The notes beneath the pieces are model-generated. The model was not told the origin of the DNA and did not search any database. It saw only the letters and a program-made list of their open reading frames with translations. This document shows positions 43,319 to 53,110 of a stretch of DNA of 64,000 bases, piece by piece. The stretch comes from Methylococcaceae bacterium. GTDB taxonomy: Bacteria > Pseudomonadota > Gammaproteobacteria > Methylococcales > Methylomonadaceae. How positions within the stretch are numbered: the stretch's first letter is position 1; every line of letters starts with the position of its first letter. Made by a program: the position numbers and the translations under genes. The stretch covers positions 1 to 64,000 of the forward strand of contig JAKIUK010000013.1 of assembly GCA_021647585.1 (NCBI GenBank), written 5' to 3'.

Positions 43319-43392
43319 GCTTGTATATTGATCAGTGTTAAGACACATGCTAATCTGATTTAAACTAAAACTTACCTATTAGCGCAAATACC

Positions 43393-44382
43393 ATGAAAAA
43401 ATTTATAAACAATATCGACGATCTATTAGAAGAAAGTTTACAAGGTTTTGCAAAAGCGCATGCAGATATTATTCAATTAAATACTCAACCACATTTTGTT
43501 AAACGAAAAAACCCTACACCGACTGCTAAAGTTGCCCTAATCTCAGGCGGCGGGTCTGGCCATGAACCTCTACACACTGGATTTGTAGGTACTGGCATGT
43601 TAGATGCTGCCTGCCCTGGACAAATCTTTACATCACCAACACCTGATCAAATGATGGCTGCAGCCCAATCAATTGAAAATAAGGGCGGTGTGCTATTTAT
43701 AGTCAAAAATTATGCCGGCGATGTGATGAATTTTGAAATAGCCGCCGAAATGCTCGACTGTCCCAGTGAAACTGTCTTAATAGATGACGATGTATCCTTA
43801 CCCAAAAATCACAGTACTGGGCGACGTGGTGTTGCAGGCACATTAATTGTAGAAAAAATAGTGGGTGCTGCAGCAGAGAAAGGTTTGAAGTTATCTGACT
43901 GCAAGGTTTTAGGTGACAAAGTCAACCAAATGACTGCCACAATGGGCGTTGCATTAAACTGTTGCACTGTACCTGCTCTAGGGAAACCCACTTTCGAATT
44001 GAATGATGAGCAAATTGAAATGGGCGTTGGTATTCATGGTGAACGGGGGCACGAAACCATCGGTTTAACCAATGCAACAGAAATAGTCGAACAAATAGCC
44101 AATGCTATTAACGATGACTTGAAGCCCAAGAAAGGTCAAAAAGCCTTATTACATATTAATGGCTTAGGTTCCACCCCATTAATAGAGCTACATTTAATCT
44201 ATAATTTGGCTGCTCAATACTGGGAGAAACGCGATATTGATATTTGTCGTTCTCTGGTTGGCAATTACACAACATCACTGGATATGACAGGTTGTTCAAT
44301 CACACTCACCTTACTTGATGAGGAAATGATCAAACTCTGGGATGCACCTGTCAATACCGCCAATTTACGCTGGGGATGTTGA
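43393..44382 (+). CDS. dhaK: Dihydroxyacetone kinase, DhaK subunit
   Basis: 329 residues. The substrate-binding histidine is in MGVGIHGERGHETIG, and GGGSGHEPLHTGFVG is the typical dihydroxyacetone-site loop. It forms the covalent hemiaminal with dihydroxyacetone. The phosphate-donor subunit DhaL is encoded next, but on the opposite strand, and no PTS-type DhaM is seen, so the donor subunit may use ATP directly or DhaM may lie elsewhere. It would phosphorylate free dihydroxyacetone into the triose phosphate pool. Confidence 0.93.
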   Translation: MKKFINNIDDLLEESLQGFAKAHADIIQLNTQPHFVKRKNPTPTAKVALISGGGSGHEPLHTGFVGTGMLDAACPGQIFTSPTPDQMMAAAQSIENKGGVLFIVKNYAGDVMNFEIAAEMLDCPSETVLIDDDVSLPKNHSTGRRGVAGTLIVEKIVGAAAEKGLKLSDCKVLGDKVNQMTATMGVALNCCTVPALGKPTFELNDEQIEMGVGIHGERGHETIGLTNATEIVEQIANAINDDLKPKKGQKALLHINGLGSTPLIELHLIYNLAAQYWEKRDIDICRSLVGNYTTSLDMTGCSITLTLLDEEMIKLWDAPVNTANLRWGC

Positions 44383-44444
44383 TTTAGAGCAGGTACAAGG
44401 CGAAAGGTAAAAGGAGAAACACCCATCACCTGCTTTTTTAACCT

Positions 44445-45089
44445 TTAATCTTTAGCCTGGTCTTTAAATACACCTACTATTGCACAAATCATTAACTGGC
44501 TGGTTCTTGCGCCTGCATCTATATGGCCTATACTCTTTTCTTCCAGATAAGATGCGCGTCCTTTCGTCGCTAACATATTACGAGTAGACTCCATACCTTC
44601 GACTGCAGTCTGACAAATATTTTCCAATAAATCAGGTAACGTAATAGCAGCTTCCACTCCTTGCTTCATACTTTCCGATACTGGAATTAGCACATCAAGC
44701 ATGGTTTTTTCGCCCGCATCAGATTTACCTCTTTTTTTAACCGCCTCTACACCCTGGATTAAAATTTCAGATACATCGTTTGAGTTGATCTCCACTCTAT
44801 CATTCACGGCTTTGCTCATACTGATAAACAGGGTGCCAAACAATGACCCTGAAGCCCCGCCCATGGTTGAAAGTAATGTCATACCTATTTTCTGCAAAGC
44901 TTGAGCCCACTCAAGCTGAGCCAATTCTGCATTTAAAGGAATAAGTGCATTAAGCCCCCTTTGTAAATTAGTCACATGATCGCCATCACCAATGGCCTGA
45001 TCTAGAACAGTTACTTCCTCTGCATTTTGTTCTATTGTTTCTGCGACTGCCATTATCAAATCAGGCAATATTTCAGAAGTGAATTGCAT
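44445..45089 (-). CDS. dhaL: Dihydroxyacetone kinase, DhaL subunit
   Basis: 214 residues with the nucleotide/Mg-binding loop AIGDGDHVTNLQRG and GASGSLFGTLF, and the C-terminal helix with GHIDAGARTS. It holds ATP/ADP and transfers phosphate to dihydroxyacetone bound on DhaK. It is convergent with dhaK, with only 62 bases between the stops, so the two are not co-transcribed. That is unusual, since the genes are normally one operon. Confidence 0.93.
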   Translation of the reverse strand: MQFTSEILPDLIMAVAETIEQNAEEVTVLDQAIGDGDHVTNLQRGLNALIPLNAELAQLEWAQALQKIGMTLLSTMGGASGSLFGTLFISMSKAVNDRVEINSNDVSEILIQGVEAVKKRGKSDAGEKTMLDVLIPVSESMKQGVEAAITLPDLLENICQTAVEGMESTRNMLATKGRASYLEEKSIGHIDAGARTSQLMICAIVGVFKDQAKD

Positions 45090-45438
45090 ATAAACAACCT
45101 CTATAAAATTGTATTTGACTTACACTAACGCATTTTACTAGTTAACTGTTAACTATCAACACAAAACCACTAAGCTTGTGATAACATTCAGCTAAAGTGT
45201 TTTTGTATTCTTAGAATATAGCTCACTAAAATAATAAATATAATAAATAGTATCTGCGTCAGCTCACTTGTTGTTACGGGTGTAACCGATTGATTTTATA
45301 AGGCCTATTAAAAAACATCCTTATAAGCCCTGCTACAACTTTTACTGTAGTAGAAGCTTGGTAAATCAACAACCTGTTTCCTGTAACAAAAATTAACTGA
45401 CTCGTTACAATAAATAAAATAAATATGAGGATATTTTT
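45090..45438. other. Upstream region of dhaL and the coiled-coil globin gene
   Basis: 349 bases without a gene. It includes an inverted pair TTATAAGG/CCTTATAA (about 45295-45330) and GAGGAT before the globin gene ATG. Confidence 0.5.
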
Positions 45439-46890
45439 ATGGAAATTTTAGTCGTTATTGTTTTAGCTTTATTAGTTTTTGTTCTTTTGCCAAAAAAAAG
45501 CACTCCACACGCCATAGAGCCATCTGAAATTGATCCTGACCAATATTATGATAGAGAGGAACTAGAAGCTCAACGCTTAAGAGAAGAAAGATTAGCTGAA
45601 CAAGAACGCGAAATACAGCTAGAACGAGCTGCTAGAATCGCACAAGAAGAACTTGCCGAACAGGAAGCTCTAGAAGCGCGACGTTTAAGGGATGAGAGAT
45701 TAGCCCAAGAAGAACTTGAGGCACAACAGGAAAGAGCCGCACGAATTGCGCAAGAAGAATTGGCTGAACAGGAAGCCCAACGACTAAGAGAAGAAAGATT
45801 AGCAGCTGAAGAATTTGAAATCCAGCAACAAAGGGCTGCAAGACAAGCGCAGGAAGAGCTGGCAGAAAGAGAGTCTAGAATAAATCAGACAGAGCGTGAG
45901 TTGCAATATTTACAAGACGAATTAGAAGAACGAGCTAAAAGACTTTCTCGTGATGAAGAAGATACTAGCAATATTCAGATCGCACTGGAAAATCAGAAAG
46001 AAGCGATTGCTCAAGGGGAAAGAGCAACCCTACAAGCTCAGGAAGACTTGGAATACCGCCAATCACAATTAGCTCGTGAAGAGCAACAAATACTAGCACT
46101 TCAAGAAGAACTTGCAGCCCAAGAAGCAAAAATTACCCAACAAGAACAAGAAGCCCGTTCTGCTCAATACGAATTAGAAACCAAAGCCGAAGAAATTGCC
46201 AGAAAAGAACGTCAAATTCAACAGTCACATGATGAACTTGAAGCAAGACTTGAACGAGAAAGACTCGTACAGGAAAGACTGGAGCAGGAAAGGCTAGAGC
46301 AAGAAAGACTTGAGCAAGAAAGACTTGAGCAGGAAAGGCTTGAGCAAGAAAGGCTTGAGCAGGAAAGACTTGAGCAAGAAAGACTTGAGCAGGAAAGGCT
46401 TGAGCAAGAAAGATTGCTTCAAGAAAGTTCTGAAGTAGAAGTTGAAATTTCCCAAGAACAACCAGAAGAAAGTGCTCCGCCTATAACCGAAGAACAGATT
46501 GCTTTAGTTCAAACCACCTGGAACATGATTCTTCCTGTCAAAGAACAAACTGCAGCATTATTTTACCGCAAATTATTTCAAATGGATCCTGAAGCCAAAT
46601 CGTTATTCAAAGGAGACATGGAAGCTCAAGGCGAAAAATTAATGACTTCTATTAACTTGGTCGTTAATTCACTGAAAAACTTGGATCATGTTGTTCCTGC
46701 TTTGCAAGATATGGGTAGACGACATGTTGATTATGGCGTACAAGCTGAACATTACAACACCGTGGGTGGCGCTTTATTATGGACTCTGGAACAAGGCCTG
46801 GGTGACGACTTCACTGTTGACGCAAAAGAAGCCTGGACTGTTGCTTATGGTTTAATTGCATCAACCATGATAGAAGGAGCAGCTTACTAA
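45439..46890 (+). CDS. Membrane-anchored coiled-coil globin
   Basis: 483 residues in three parts. Residues 1-18 are a hydrophobic anchor (ILVVIVLALLVFVLLP) followed by KKK, so the rest should be cytoplasmic. Residues 30-335 form a long Glu/Gln/Arg/Leu coiled coil, ending in nine exact LEQER units. Residues about 350-483 are a bacterial globin related to Vitreoscilla haemoglobin and flavohaemoglobin: FYRKLFQMDPEAKSLF, a likely distal Gln in MEAQGEKLM, and a proximal His in GRRHVDYGV followed by HYNTVGGALLWTL. No reductase domain is attached. It would place an oxygen- or NO-binding haem on a rod at the membrane. I do not know this fusion as a named family. Confidence 0.85.
   Translation: MEILVVIVLALLVFVLLPKKSTPHAIEPSEIDPDQYYDREELEAQRLREERLAEQEREIQLERAARIAQEELAEQEALEARRLRDERLAQEELEAQQERAARIAQEELAEQEAQRLREERLAAEEFEIQQQRAARQAQEELAERESRINQTERELQYLQDELEERAKRLSRDEEDTSNIQIALENQKEAIAQGERATLQAQEDLEYRQSQLAREEQQILALQEELAAQEAKITQQEQEARSAQYELETKAEEIARKERQIQQSHDELEARLERERLVQERLEQERLEQERLEQERLEQERLEQERLEQERLEQERLEQERLEQERLLQESSEVEVEISQEQPEESAPPITEEQIALVQTTWNMILPVKEQTAALFYRKLFQMDPEAKSLFKGDMEAQGEKLMTSINLVVNSLKNLDHVVPALQDMGRRHVDYGVQAEHYNTVGGALLWTLEQGLGDDFTVDAKEAWTVAYGLIASTMIEGAAY
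46279..46413 (+). repeat. 15-bp minisatellite encoding nine LEQER units
   Basis: Nine tandem copies of CTTGAGCARGAAAGR, differing only at third-codon or synonymous positions. Copy number changes would keep the frame and lengthen or shorten the coiled-coil rod by five residues per unit. Confidence 0.9.
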
Positions 46891-47533
46891 ACTCACTATG
46901 GCACCGTACTTCGCATAGTGATTGTGCGAAGTACCAGCCCTTTCTGGTTTCACTTATCAAACGTCATTCACATCAACCCACTTAATTATACTTCTACTTC
47001 GTTACAATTGATGGAAAACACACCCAAACTTCGTAGGGTGCGTTGCACGCACCAAAAAGTGTAGTTTTGCTATTCAATTCCCACATTTAGTGCGTATAAC
47101 GCAGCCTATCTTTAATACTGACAAGTAGAATTTAAGCGAAAAGAAATAACTCAGTAAAGATTTCCAATCCCTCTTTTAAATCTTTCACTCTAAATTCCAA
47201 GTATAATACACGCCAAAATAGTATTTAGGTAACGCGCAATAAATAACCTACCAGGATTGCGCAGGATTTTTATTCGTCTTCAACTAACACATGGATGTGT
47301 GTAGGTAGAACAATGCAGGAGCAATTGTCGAGGTGCAACGGAGAGAGCATAGCAAGCTATGCAACCGGAGTTGCAACGCAGAAGAATACGAATAAAAAGA
47401 TTAGAAAAGCTTTAGCGATTCTTATGCTTTAGTGCTAGTAAGGCTGGTGGGTTCTTTATTGCGAGTTGCCTTACTATCTAAACTATCTCTCTTGGAACTT
47501 GTCTGGGACAGGCACTTCACTATTCAATGGCAT
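46891..47533. other. Spacer between the globin gene and zwf with an inverted-repeat element
   Basis: No credible gene. It carries GCGCAAT/ATTGCGC (47234-47262) and a 132-bp inverted-repeat element (47267-47398). An open frame runs into zwf from 47432 but has no family resemblance before residue 35. Confidence 0.6.
47267..47398. repeat. Inverted-repeat element with internal palindromes
   Basis: Outer arms TTTTTATTCGT/ACGAATAAAAA; the interior has the palindrome GCATAGCAAGCTATGC (one mismatched pair) and paired GTTGCA words. It shares TTCGTCTTC with the repeat at 29244-29351. Confidence 0.6.
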
Positions 47534-49006
47534 ATGCAAAAACAAGAAATATTCAAACCCTGTGATTTAGTTATATATGGTGCATTAGGCGATTTATCCA
47601 CTCGTAAACTCATTTCTTCTCTATACCGCCTTGAAAAGGCAGGTCTAATAGAAGATAACACCCGCATTACGGGTGTAGATTTGCACGCTATAAACACTTC
47701 TGAATTTATTCAGACTGCACAAAAGAGCTTACTGGATTTTTTAAATGAAGAGATAGATGAAACCGTCTGGAAACAATTTTCGGACAGATTGTCTTATTTA
47801 CAAATTGATTTGACCCAAATGGATCAATATAAAAAACTGAATACAGTGATTGATCCAGAAAATAGAGTTCTGGTAAATTATTTTTCTGTTGCACCTTTTC
47901 TATTTAAACATATTTGCCAAGGGCTTGATCAATCAGGCATTTTAACTAAAGAATCAAAAGTGGTCATGGAAAAACCTCTGGGTCACGATCTTAAATCTTC
48001 ACAAGATATTAATGATGCTTTTGCTGAAGTTTTTAACGAAGACCAAATATTCCGCATAGATCATTATCTTGGCAAAGAAACTGTTCTTAACTTGCTAGCT
48101 TTACGTTTTGCCAACTCTATATTTACCAGCAATTGGGACCATAACACGATTGATTCCATACAAATTACCGTAGCTGAAGAAATAGGTATTGAAGGTCGCT
48201 GGGGATATTTTGACCACACCGGCCAATTACGTGACATGCTACAAAATCACTTACTGCAAATTTTAACCTTCATTGCCATGGAGCCTCCTGTTAATCTGGA
48301 GGCAAAAAGTATTCGTCGTGAAAAAATCAAAGTCCTTGAAGCATTACGTCCAATTACGGCTGATAATGCAGCAGAAAAAACAATACGAGGCCAATACGCC
48401 GCTGGTTTTTTAAATGGAGCACCTGTCCCAGGCTATCTGGAAGAAGAAGGGGCAAACCCAGAAAGTACCACTGAAAGTTTTGTTGCTCTCCGTGTAGATA
48501 TTGATAATTGGCGATGGGCGAATGTCCCCTTCTATTTGCGTACAGGAAAACGTATGCAAAACAAAAGAACTGAAATTGTCATCAATTTTAAACAATTAGC
48601 TCATAATATATTTAAAGATAGCTTTTTCGTCCTTCCTGCCAACAAATTAGTTATCCACTTACAACAACAGGAAGGCGTTGAAATTCATATGCTCAATAAA
48701 GTTCCGTCTATAGATGGCAATATTAAATTACAAAAAACCAAACTTGACTTGAGCTTCTCGGACACTTTTAAAGAAAACACCTTATTTGGCGGCTATGAGA
48801 GGTTAATATTGGAAGCCATGAGAGGCAACCCCACATTATTCTTAAGCCGAGAGGAAATTGAACAGGCCTGGATCTGGGTTGACTCTATCCAGGATGCCTG
48901 GAAACATCAAAACGAAGCCCCCAAACCTTATCCCGCAGGTAGCTGGGGACCTGTTGCATCGGTCGCCCTAATGGCACGCGATGGCAGAGACTGGGAAGAA
49001 GAATAA
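47534..49006 (+). CDS. zwf: Glucose-6-phosphate 1-dehydrogenase
   Basis: 490 residues from the ATG at 47534 (MQKQEIFKPCDLVIYGALGD); the frame extends 34 codons upstream without conserved sequence. The Rossmann motif is GALGDLSTRK, the active site RIDHYLGKE. It oxidises glucose-6-phosphate to 6-phosphogluconolactone and feeds edd/eda downstream, so RuMP hexose can go to pyruvate. No pgl or gnd lies next to it. Confidence 0.95.
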   Translation: MQKQEIFKPCDLVIYGALGDLSTRKLISSLYRLEKAGLIEDNTRITGVDLHAINTSEFIQTAQKSLLDFLNEEIDETVWKQFSDRLSYLQIDLTQMDQYKKLNTVIDPENRVLVNYFSVAPFLFKHICQGLDQSGILTKESKVVMEKPLGHDLKSSQDINDAFAEVFNEDQIFRIDHYLGKETVLNLLALRFANSIFTSNWDHNTIDSIQITVAEEIGIEGRWGYFDHTGQLRDMLQNHLLQILTFIAMEPPVNLEAKSIRREKIKVLEALRPITADNAAEKTIRGQYAAGFLNGAPVPGYLEEEGANPESTTESFVALRVDIDNWRWANVPFYLRTGKRMQNKRTEIVINFKQLAHNIFKDSFFVLPANKLVIHLQQQEGVEIHMLNKVPSIDGNIKLQKTKLDLSFSDTFKENTLFGGYERLILEAMRGNPTLFLSREEIEQAWIWVDSIQDAWKHQNEAPKPYPAGSWGPVASVALMARDGRDWEEE

Positions 49007-49173
49007 ACTAAAAATGGATAAATAGAATAACACTTACATAGCTGTCAACTCACAGACATCATGCAATTTATCAATCTTACATGACATATGTCTATTAAGG
49101 TAAATTCACCCATTTTTCCAAATAATTAATTATACGTTGCTCAAGTAGCAGTTGATATCGAAGAGGAGCCATT

Positions 49174-50994
49174 ATGCACCCCATTATAGAAAAAGTAACG
49201 CAGGACGTTGTAGAACGCAGTCATGAATCACGTTCAGCCTATCTAAAATACATTGACGACCTTGCCAAAGAAGGCCCCAATCGTTCAAAGCTAGCCTGTG
49301 GTAACTTAGCCCATGGTTTTGCAGCTTGTAGCGCCTCTGAAAAAGCGGATTTAACAGGAGAGAAAAAAGCAAATATTGCAATCGTTTCTTCATACAATGA
49401 CATGTTATCTGCTCATCAGCCTTATAAAGATGCACCTGATTTAATCAAAGCAGCGGTACATGAAGCCGGCGGTGTTGCCCAATTTGCCGGCGGAGTCCCT
49501 GCCATGTGTGACGGTATAACACAGGGACAGCCAGGCATGGAAATGTCCTTATTCAGTCGCGATTTGATTGCCATGGCAACTGCGATAGCCATGAGCCACA
49601 ATATGTTCGATGGTGCCATGTATTTAGGTATCTGTGACAAAATTGTACCTGGCTTGTTAATTGGCGCCCTGAGTTTTGGTCATTTACCATCAATATTCGT
49701 TCCTGCCGGCCCTATGCCCAGTGGCATCACCAACAAGCAAAAAGCACGCGCCCGTCAGGCTTATGCAGTAGGAAAAATTGGCCGTAAAGAATTACTGGAA
49801 TCAGAATCCGCTTCTTATCATGCCCCTGGCACTTGTACCTTCTACGGAACGGCAAACAGTAACCAAATGATGATGGAAATTATGGGCTTGCATTTACCTG
49901 GAAGCTCGTTTGTTAATCCTTACACCCCACTACGTGATGAGTTAACCAAAGAAGCCGCCAGACAAGTACTAAAATTCACTGCTTTAGGTGATGACTATCG
50001 CCCCATAGCCCACATGGTCAGTGAAAAAGCAATTATCAATGCTGTGATCGGTTTGTTAGCAACAGGTGGCTCAACCAACCACACCATGCACTTAATCGCC
50101 ATTGCACGTGCATCAGGTATCACTCTTAACTGGGATGATTTTGATAACCTGTCTAAAGCCATTCCACAATTAACAAAAATTTATCCTAATGGTCCGGCAG
50201 ACGTTAACCATTTTCATGCGGCAGGTGGCATGGGCGTGCTGATAGCTGAACTGTTAAAACATGGCCTACTCCATGAAGACATTCTGACAGTTGCGGATAG
50301 AAAAGGCATGAATAGTTATACTCAGGAACCCAAATTGCATGATAACAAAATTGTATGGGAACCTTGCCCTAATGTATCTTTAGATCAAGAAGTGCTTGCT
50401 ACAGTTGAAAAACCCTTTGCTGTTGGCGGTGGCTTACATGTCATGCGTGGTAACTTAGGACGTGGAGTATCTAAACTATCTGCGGTTTCTGAAGATCATC
50501 AAATCGTAGAAGCGCCTGCCGTCGTATTTGACGACCAAGAAGACTTTCTGGCAGCCTTTCAACGTGGAGAACTGGAAAAAGACTTTGTTGCAGTTATTCG
50601 CTTTCAAGGCCCAAGAGCTAATGGAATGCCAGAATTGCATAAACTGACACCTCCACTGGGCGTACTACAAGACAAAGGCTTTAAAGTCGCGCTAGTCACA
50701 GACGGACGTATGTCGGGTGCATCAGGAAAAGTACCTTCTGCCATCCATTTATGTCCAGAATGTGAAATGGGAGGCCCGCTTGCAAAAGTCCTTGATGGTG
50801 ACATTATTTCCTTGAATTTACAAACAGGAGATGTCAACGCCTTGGTTGATAAAGCAGAATTTAATGCCCGAACACCCACCCCCAGTCGTGCCAACAACCA
50901 TCATTATGGCCAGGGACGCGAAATGTTTGGCGGATTCCGTCTTGGTGCATCTACAGCTGAAACAGGCGCTTCGAACCTGTTTCCTGTCGATTAA
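49174..50994 (+). CDS. edd: 6-Phosphogluconate dehydratase
   Basis: 606 residues of the IlvD/Edd family. Conserved segments include [35 protein letters not shown] and [17 protein letters not shown]; cysteines for the Fe-S cluster are at the expected places (ACSA, CDG, CDK regions). It converts 6-phosphogluconate to KDPG. Good RBS (GAGGAG) and about 165 bases after zwf; eda follows. Confidence 0.96.
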   Translation: MHPIIEKVTQDVVERSHESRSAYLKYIDDLAKEGPNRSKLACGNLAHGFAACSASEKADLTGEKKANIAIVSSYNDMLSAHQPYKDAPDLIKAAVHEAGGVAQFAGGVPAMCDGITQGQPGMEMSLFSRDLIAMATAIAMSHNMFDGAMYLGICDKIVPGLLIGALSFGHLPSIFVPAGPMPSGITNKQKARARQAYAVGKIGRKELLESESASYHAPGTCTFYGTANSNQMMMEIMGLHLPGSSFVNPYTPLRDELTKEAARQVLKFTALGDDYRPIAHMVSEKAIINAVIGLLATGGSTNHTMHLIAIARASGITLNWDDFDNLSKAIPQLTKIYPNGPADVNHFHAAGGMGVLIAELLKHGLLHEDILTVADRKGMNSYTQEPKLHDNKIVWEPCPNVSLDQEVLATVEKPFAVGGGLHVMRGNLGRGVSKLSAVSEDHQIVEAPAVVFDDQEDFLAAFQRGELEKDFVAVIRFQGPRANGMPELHKLTPPLGVLQDKGFKVALVTDGRMSGASGKVPSAIHLCPECEMGGPLAKVLDGDIISLNLQTGDVNALVDKAEFNARTPTPSRANNHHYGQGREMFGGFRLGASTAETGASNLFPVD

Positions 50995-51075
50995 TCTTCA
51001 AATAACTATCTTTCGTAGATTAGATTGTTCACTACCAAGCTAATCTACTACTAACTTACTCTATAGAGGCCTGTA

Positions 51076-51705
51076 ATGACTGCTATAAAAGACATCATGA
51101 ACACATCACCAGTTATTCCGGTAATGGTAATTAACAAACTGGAACACGCTGTGCCACTGGCAAATGCTCTGGTTGAAGGAGGTTTAAAAGTTCTGGAAAT
51201 AACCTTACGTACACCCGTAGCACTGGAAGCAATAAAAAAAATCAAAGCGGAAGTCCCCAATGCTATTGTAGGGGCTGGCACTGTAATTAACCTGGAGACA
51301 TTAAACCAAGTCATAGATGCTGGCTCAGAATTTATTGTTAGCCCGGGTGTAACTGATAGTCTAATTGATGCGGCATTAAAATCGGGCACACCTATACTTC
51401 CTGGTGTTGTCACACCCAGCGAAGTGATGAACTTACTGGAAAAAGGCATAACCGAAATGAAGTTTTTTCCTGCTGAAGCGGCAGGCGGCATTCCCATGGT
51501 TAAATCTATCGGAGGCCCTCTGCCACAAGTCACTTTCTGCCCTACCGGCGGAGTCAGCCCTAAAAATGCTGCTGATTATCTGGCATTAAAAAATGTTGCC
51601 TGTGTTGGAGGTTCCTGGATGGCTCCAGCTGATCTGGTAGATGCAGAAAACTGGGATGAAATAAAACGCTTAACAGTTGAAGCTGTGAATATTGCAAATA
51701 GATAG
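51076..51705 (+). CDS. eda: KDPG aldolase
   Basis: 209 residues with LEITLRTPVALEAI, GAGTVIN, the Schiff-base lysine in EMKFFPAEAAGG and the C-terminal CPTGGVSPKNA. It cleaves KDPG to pyruvate and glyceraldehyde-3-phosphate, the carbon-releasing step of the Entner-Doudoroff variant of the RuMP pathway. Last gene of the zwf-edd-eda series. Confidence 0.96.
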   Translation: MTAIKDIMNTSPVIPVMVINKLEHAVPLANALVEGGLKVLEITLRTPVALEAIKKIKAEVPNAIVGAGTVINLETLNQVIDAGSEFIVSPGVTDSLIDAALKSGTPILPGVVTPSEVMNLLEKGITEMKFFPAEAAGGIPMVKSIGGPLPQVTFCPTGGVSPKNAADYLALKNVACVGGSWMAPADLVDAENWDEIKRLTVEAVNIANR

Positions 51706-51996
51706 AAAACGATCTTTGTAATGGTCTAATAATTTTGGAAGGGTTTATAGCTGGGGACTGCAACAACATAATTTCTATATATTCTTTTCCCTGCTTATAA
51801 CCTGTTTTTATTACCATGAAGGGCATGAAGATAATGAAGATAATGAAGAAAGAATTTAACGGTTTAAATGTAATAGTTTCATATTATCTCGCTTAGAGTT
51901 ACTGAGCTTAGGCCTTTTTATTGACAGATGGCCGATGGTAGAATGTATGATAGACAGGTCGAGTTAATAACTAGTTACGTTTTACGGAGGATCTAA

Positions 51997-52698
51997 TTGT
52001 TAAGGGAAGATGAGAAATTTGTAGCAAGAGCTTTATGTGAACATTTTTCTGGCTCATGGCAAGAGGGTGAAGATCCACCAGATATCTATATCTCATATGA
52101 TGAAAAAAAGATAGCAGTGGAAATATCTACTTTAACTCAGCATGTAATCAATGATGCAGGTAAGTTTATGCCTCGTTTGTCGCAGGATACTAGTGTTATT
52201 AGGGTTTGCGAGGAGTTAGATCTCGAATTAAGGAATGATATTCCTGATGAATTTTATATAATTATCACCCTTTTCTCACCAATAATTAAGGCTCGTAAAT
52301 TTAAAGAATTACTCAAAAAACAAATTATTTTATTAGCCAGAAGAAATAAAAAATTGGACAAAGTAATTGAAATTTATGGCGTAGAAATAAGAGTTCACAT
52401 TGTTTCTGGCAGACGAGAATCGGGAAAAAAGATTATTGGAATAATTCCTAACAAAAACTCTTCAGCTAATATTACAGATAATGTTAGATACATTTTTGAG
52501 CAACGAATAAGTGAAAAATCAATAAAATGTAGGGGTATCAATCATCGCCCACTTTGGTTGGCTCTCTTTAATGATTACTGGTTAGCTGATTTCAAAAGTT
52601 ATCAAGAAGCTTTTAGATTTTTACCTAAGAAATCACTGTTTGATAAAATATTCATAATAGATGGTTCAAAAAAAGTTTATGAAATTAAAACAACATAA
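51997..52698 (+). CDS. Hypothetical protein, TTG start
   Basis: 233 residues beginning with TTG, supported by GGAGG seven bases upstream. Mixed alpha/beta, basic, no signal peptide or membrane segment. The N-terminal PPDIYISYDEKKIAVEIS has a shape reminiscent of a PD-(D/E)xK nuclease core (PD, then E-x-S instead of E-x-K), with a helix ahead of it. This is only a weak resemblance. It is more A+T-rich than eda and bordered by a degraded spacer, consistent with acquisition. Confidence 0.6.
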   Translation: MLREDEKFVARALCEHFSGSWQEGEDPPDIYISYDEKKIAVEISTLTQHVINDAGKFMPRLSQDTSVIRVCEELDLELRNDIPDEFYIIITLFSPIIKARKFKELLKKQIILLARRNKKLDKVIEIYGVEIRVHIVSGRRESGKKIIGIIPNKNSSANITDNVRYIFEQRISEKSIKCRGINHRPLWLALFNDYWLADFKSYQEAFRFLPKKSLFDKIFIIDGSKKVYEIKTT

Positions 52699-53110
52699 CA
52701 AAAAATTGAGAACGACTAGGGTCATATTGGGACTAGGTAGAGTAGAAAGCTGGCATCTCGCCCCCTTAGGTTAGACCTAACTGTTACCGCCCCTTTCATC
52801 TGGCAGTGTATCAATAGTCTAGCCGTAGCCACTTCAGTATCATGAAACCCTGTTCTAAAGATCGCGACCATGCTCAGTTATAACCTATAGTTTCAAAGCA
52901 TCAATCACTGTTGGCCCAACAGGAATCAGTTAACTTGAGGTTGATTTGATTTTAAACATAGCTTCATTGAATCCTTTCGGCTTTTAAGCCCATCGATAGA
53001 TATCGCCCCTGATTCTATGCCATGTTGTCAGTAACAATCAAAACTAATTTTTGAACATGTTGGTTCAAGTCTGAACTATTACTGATGAGGTTAAAACTAA
53101 TGGAGAAATT
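52699..53110. other. Degenerate spacer before the large unknown operon
   Basis: 412 bases without a gene. It contains word pairs such as GGTTAGACCTAAC (palindromic) and CTCGCCCCCTTAGG that look like the end of an old insertion sequence, but I cannot assign a family. Confidence 0.4.

Noticed and set aside
47432..47533. N-terminal extension of zwf
   Set aside because: The 34 extra codons have no conserved sequence, and the family N-terminus begins at the ATG at 47534.
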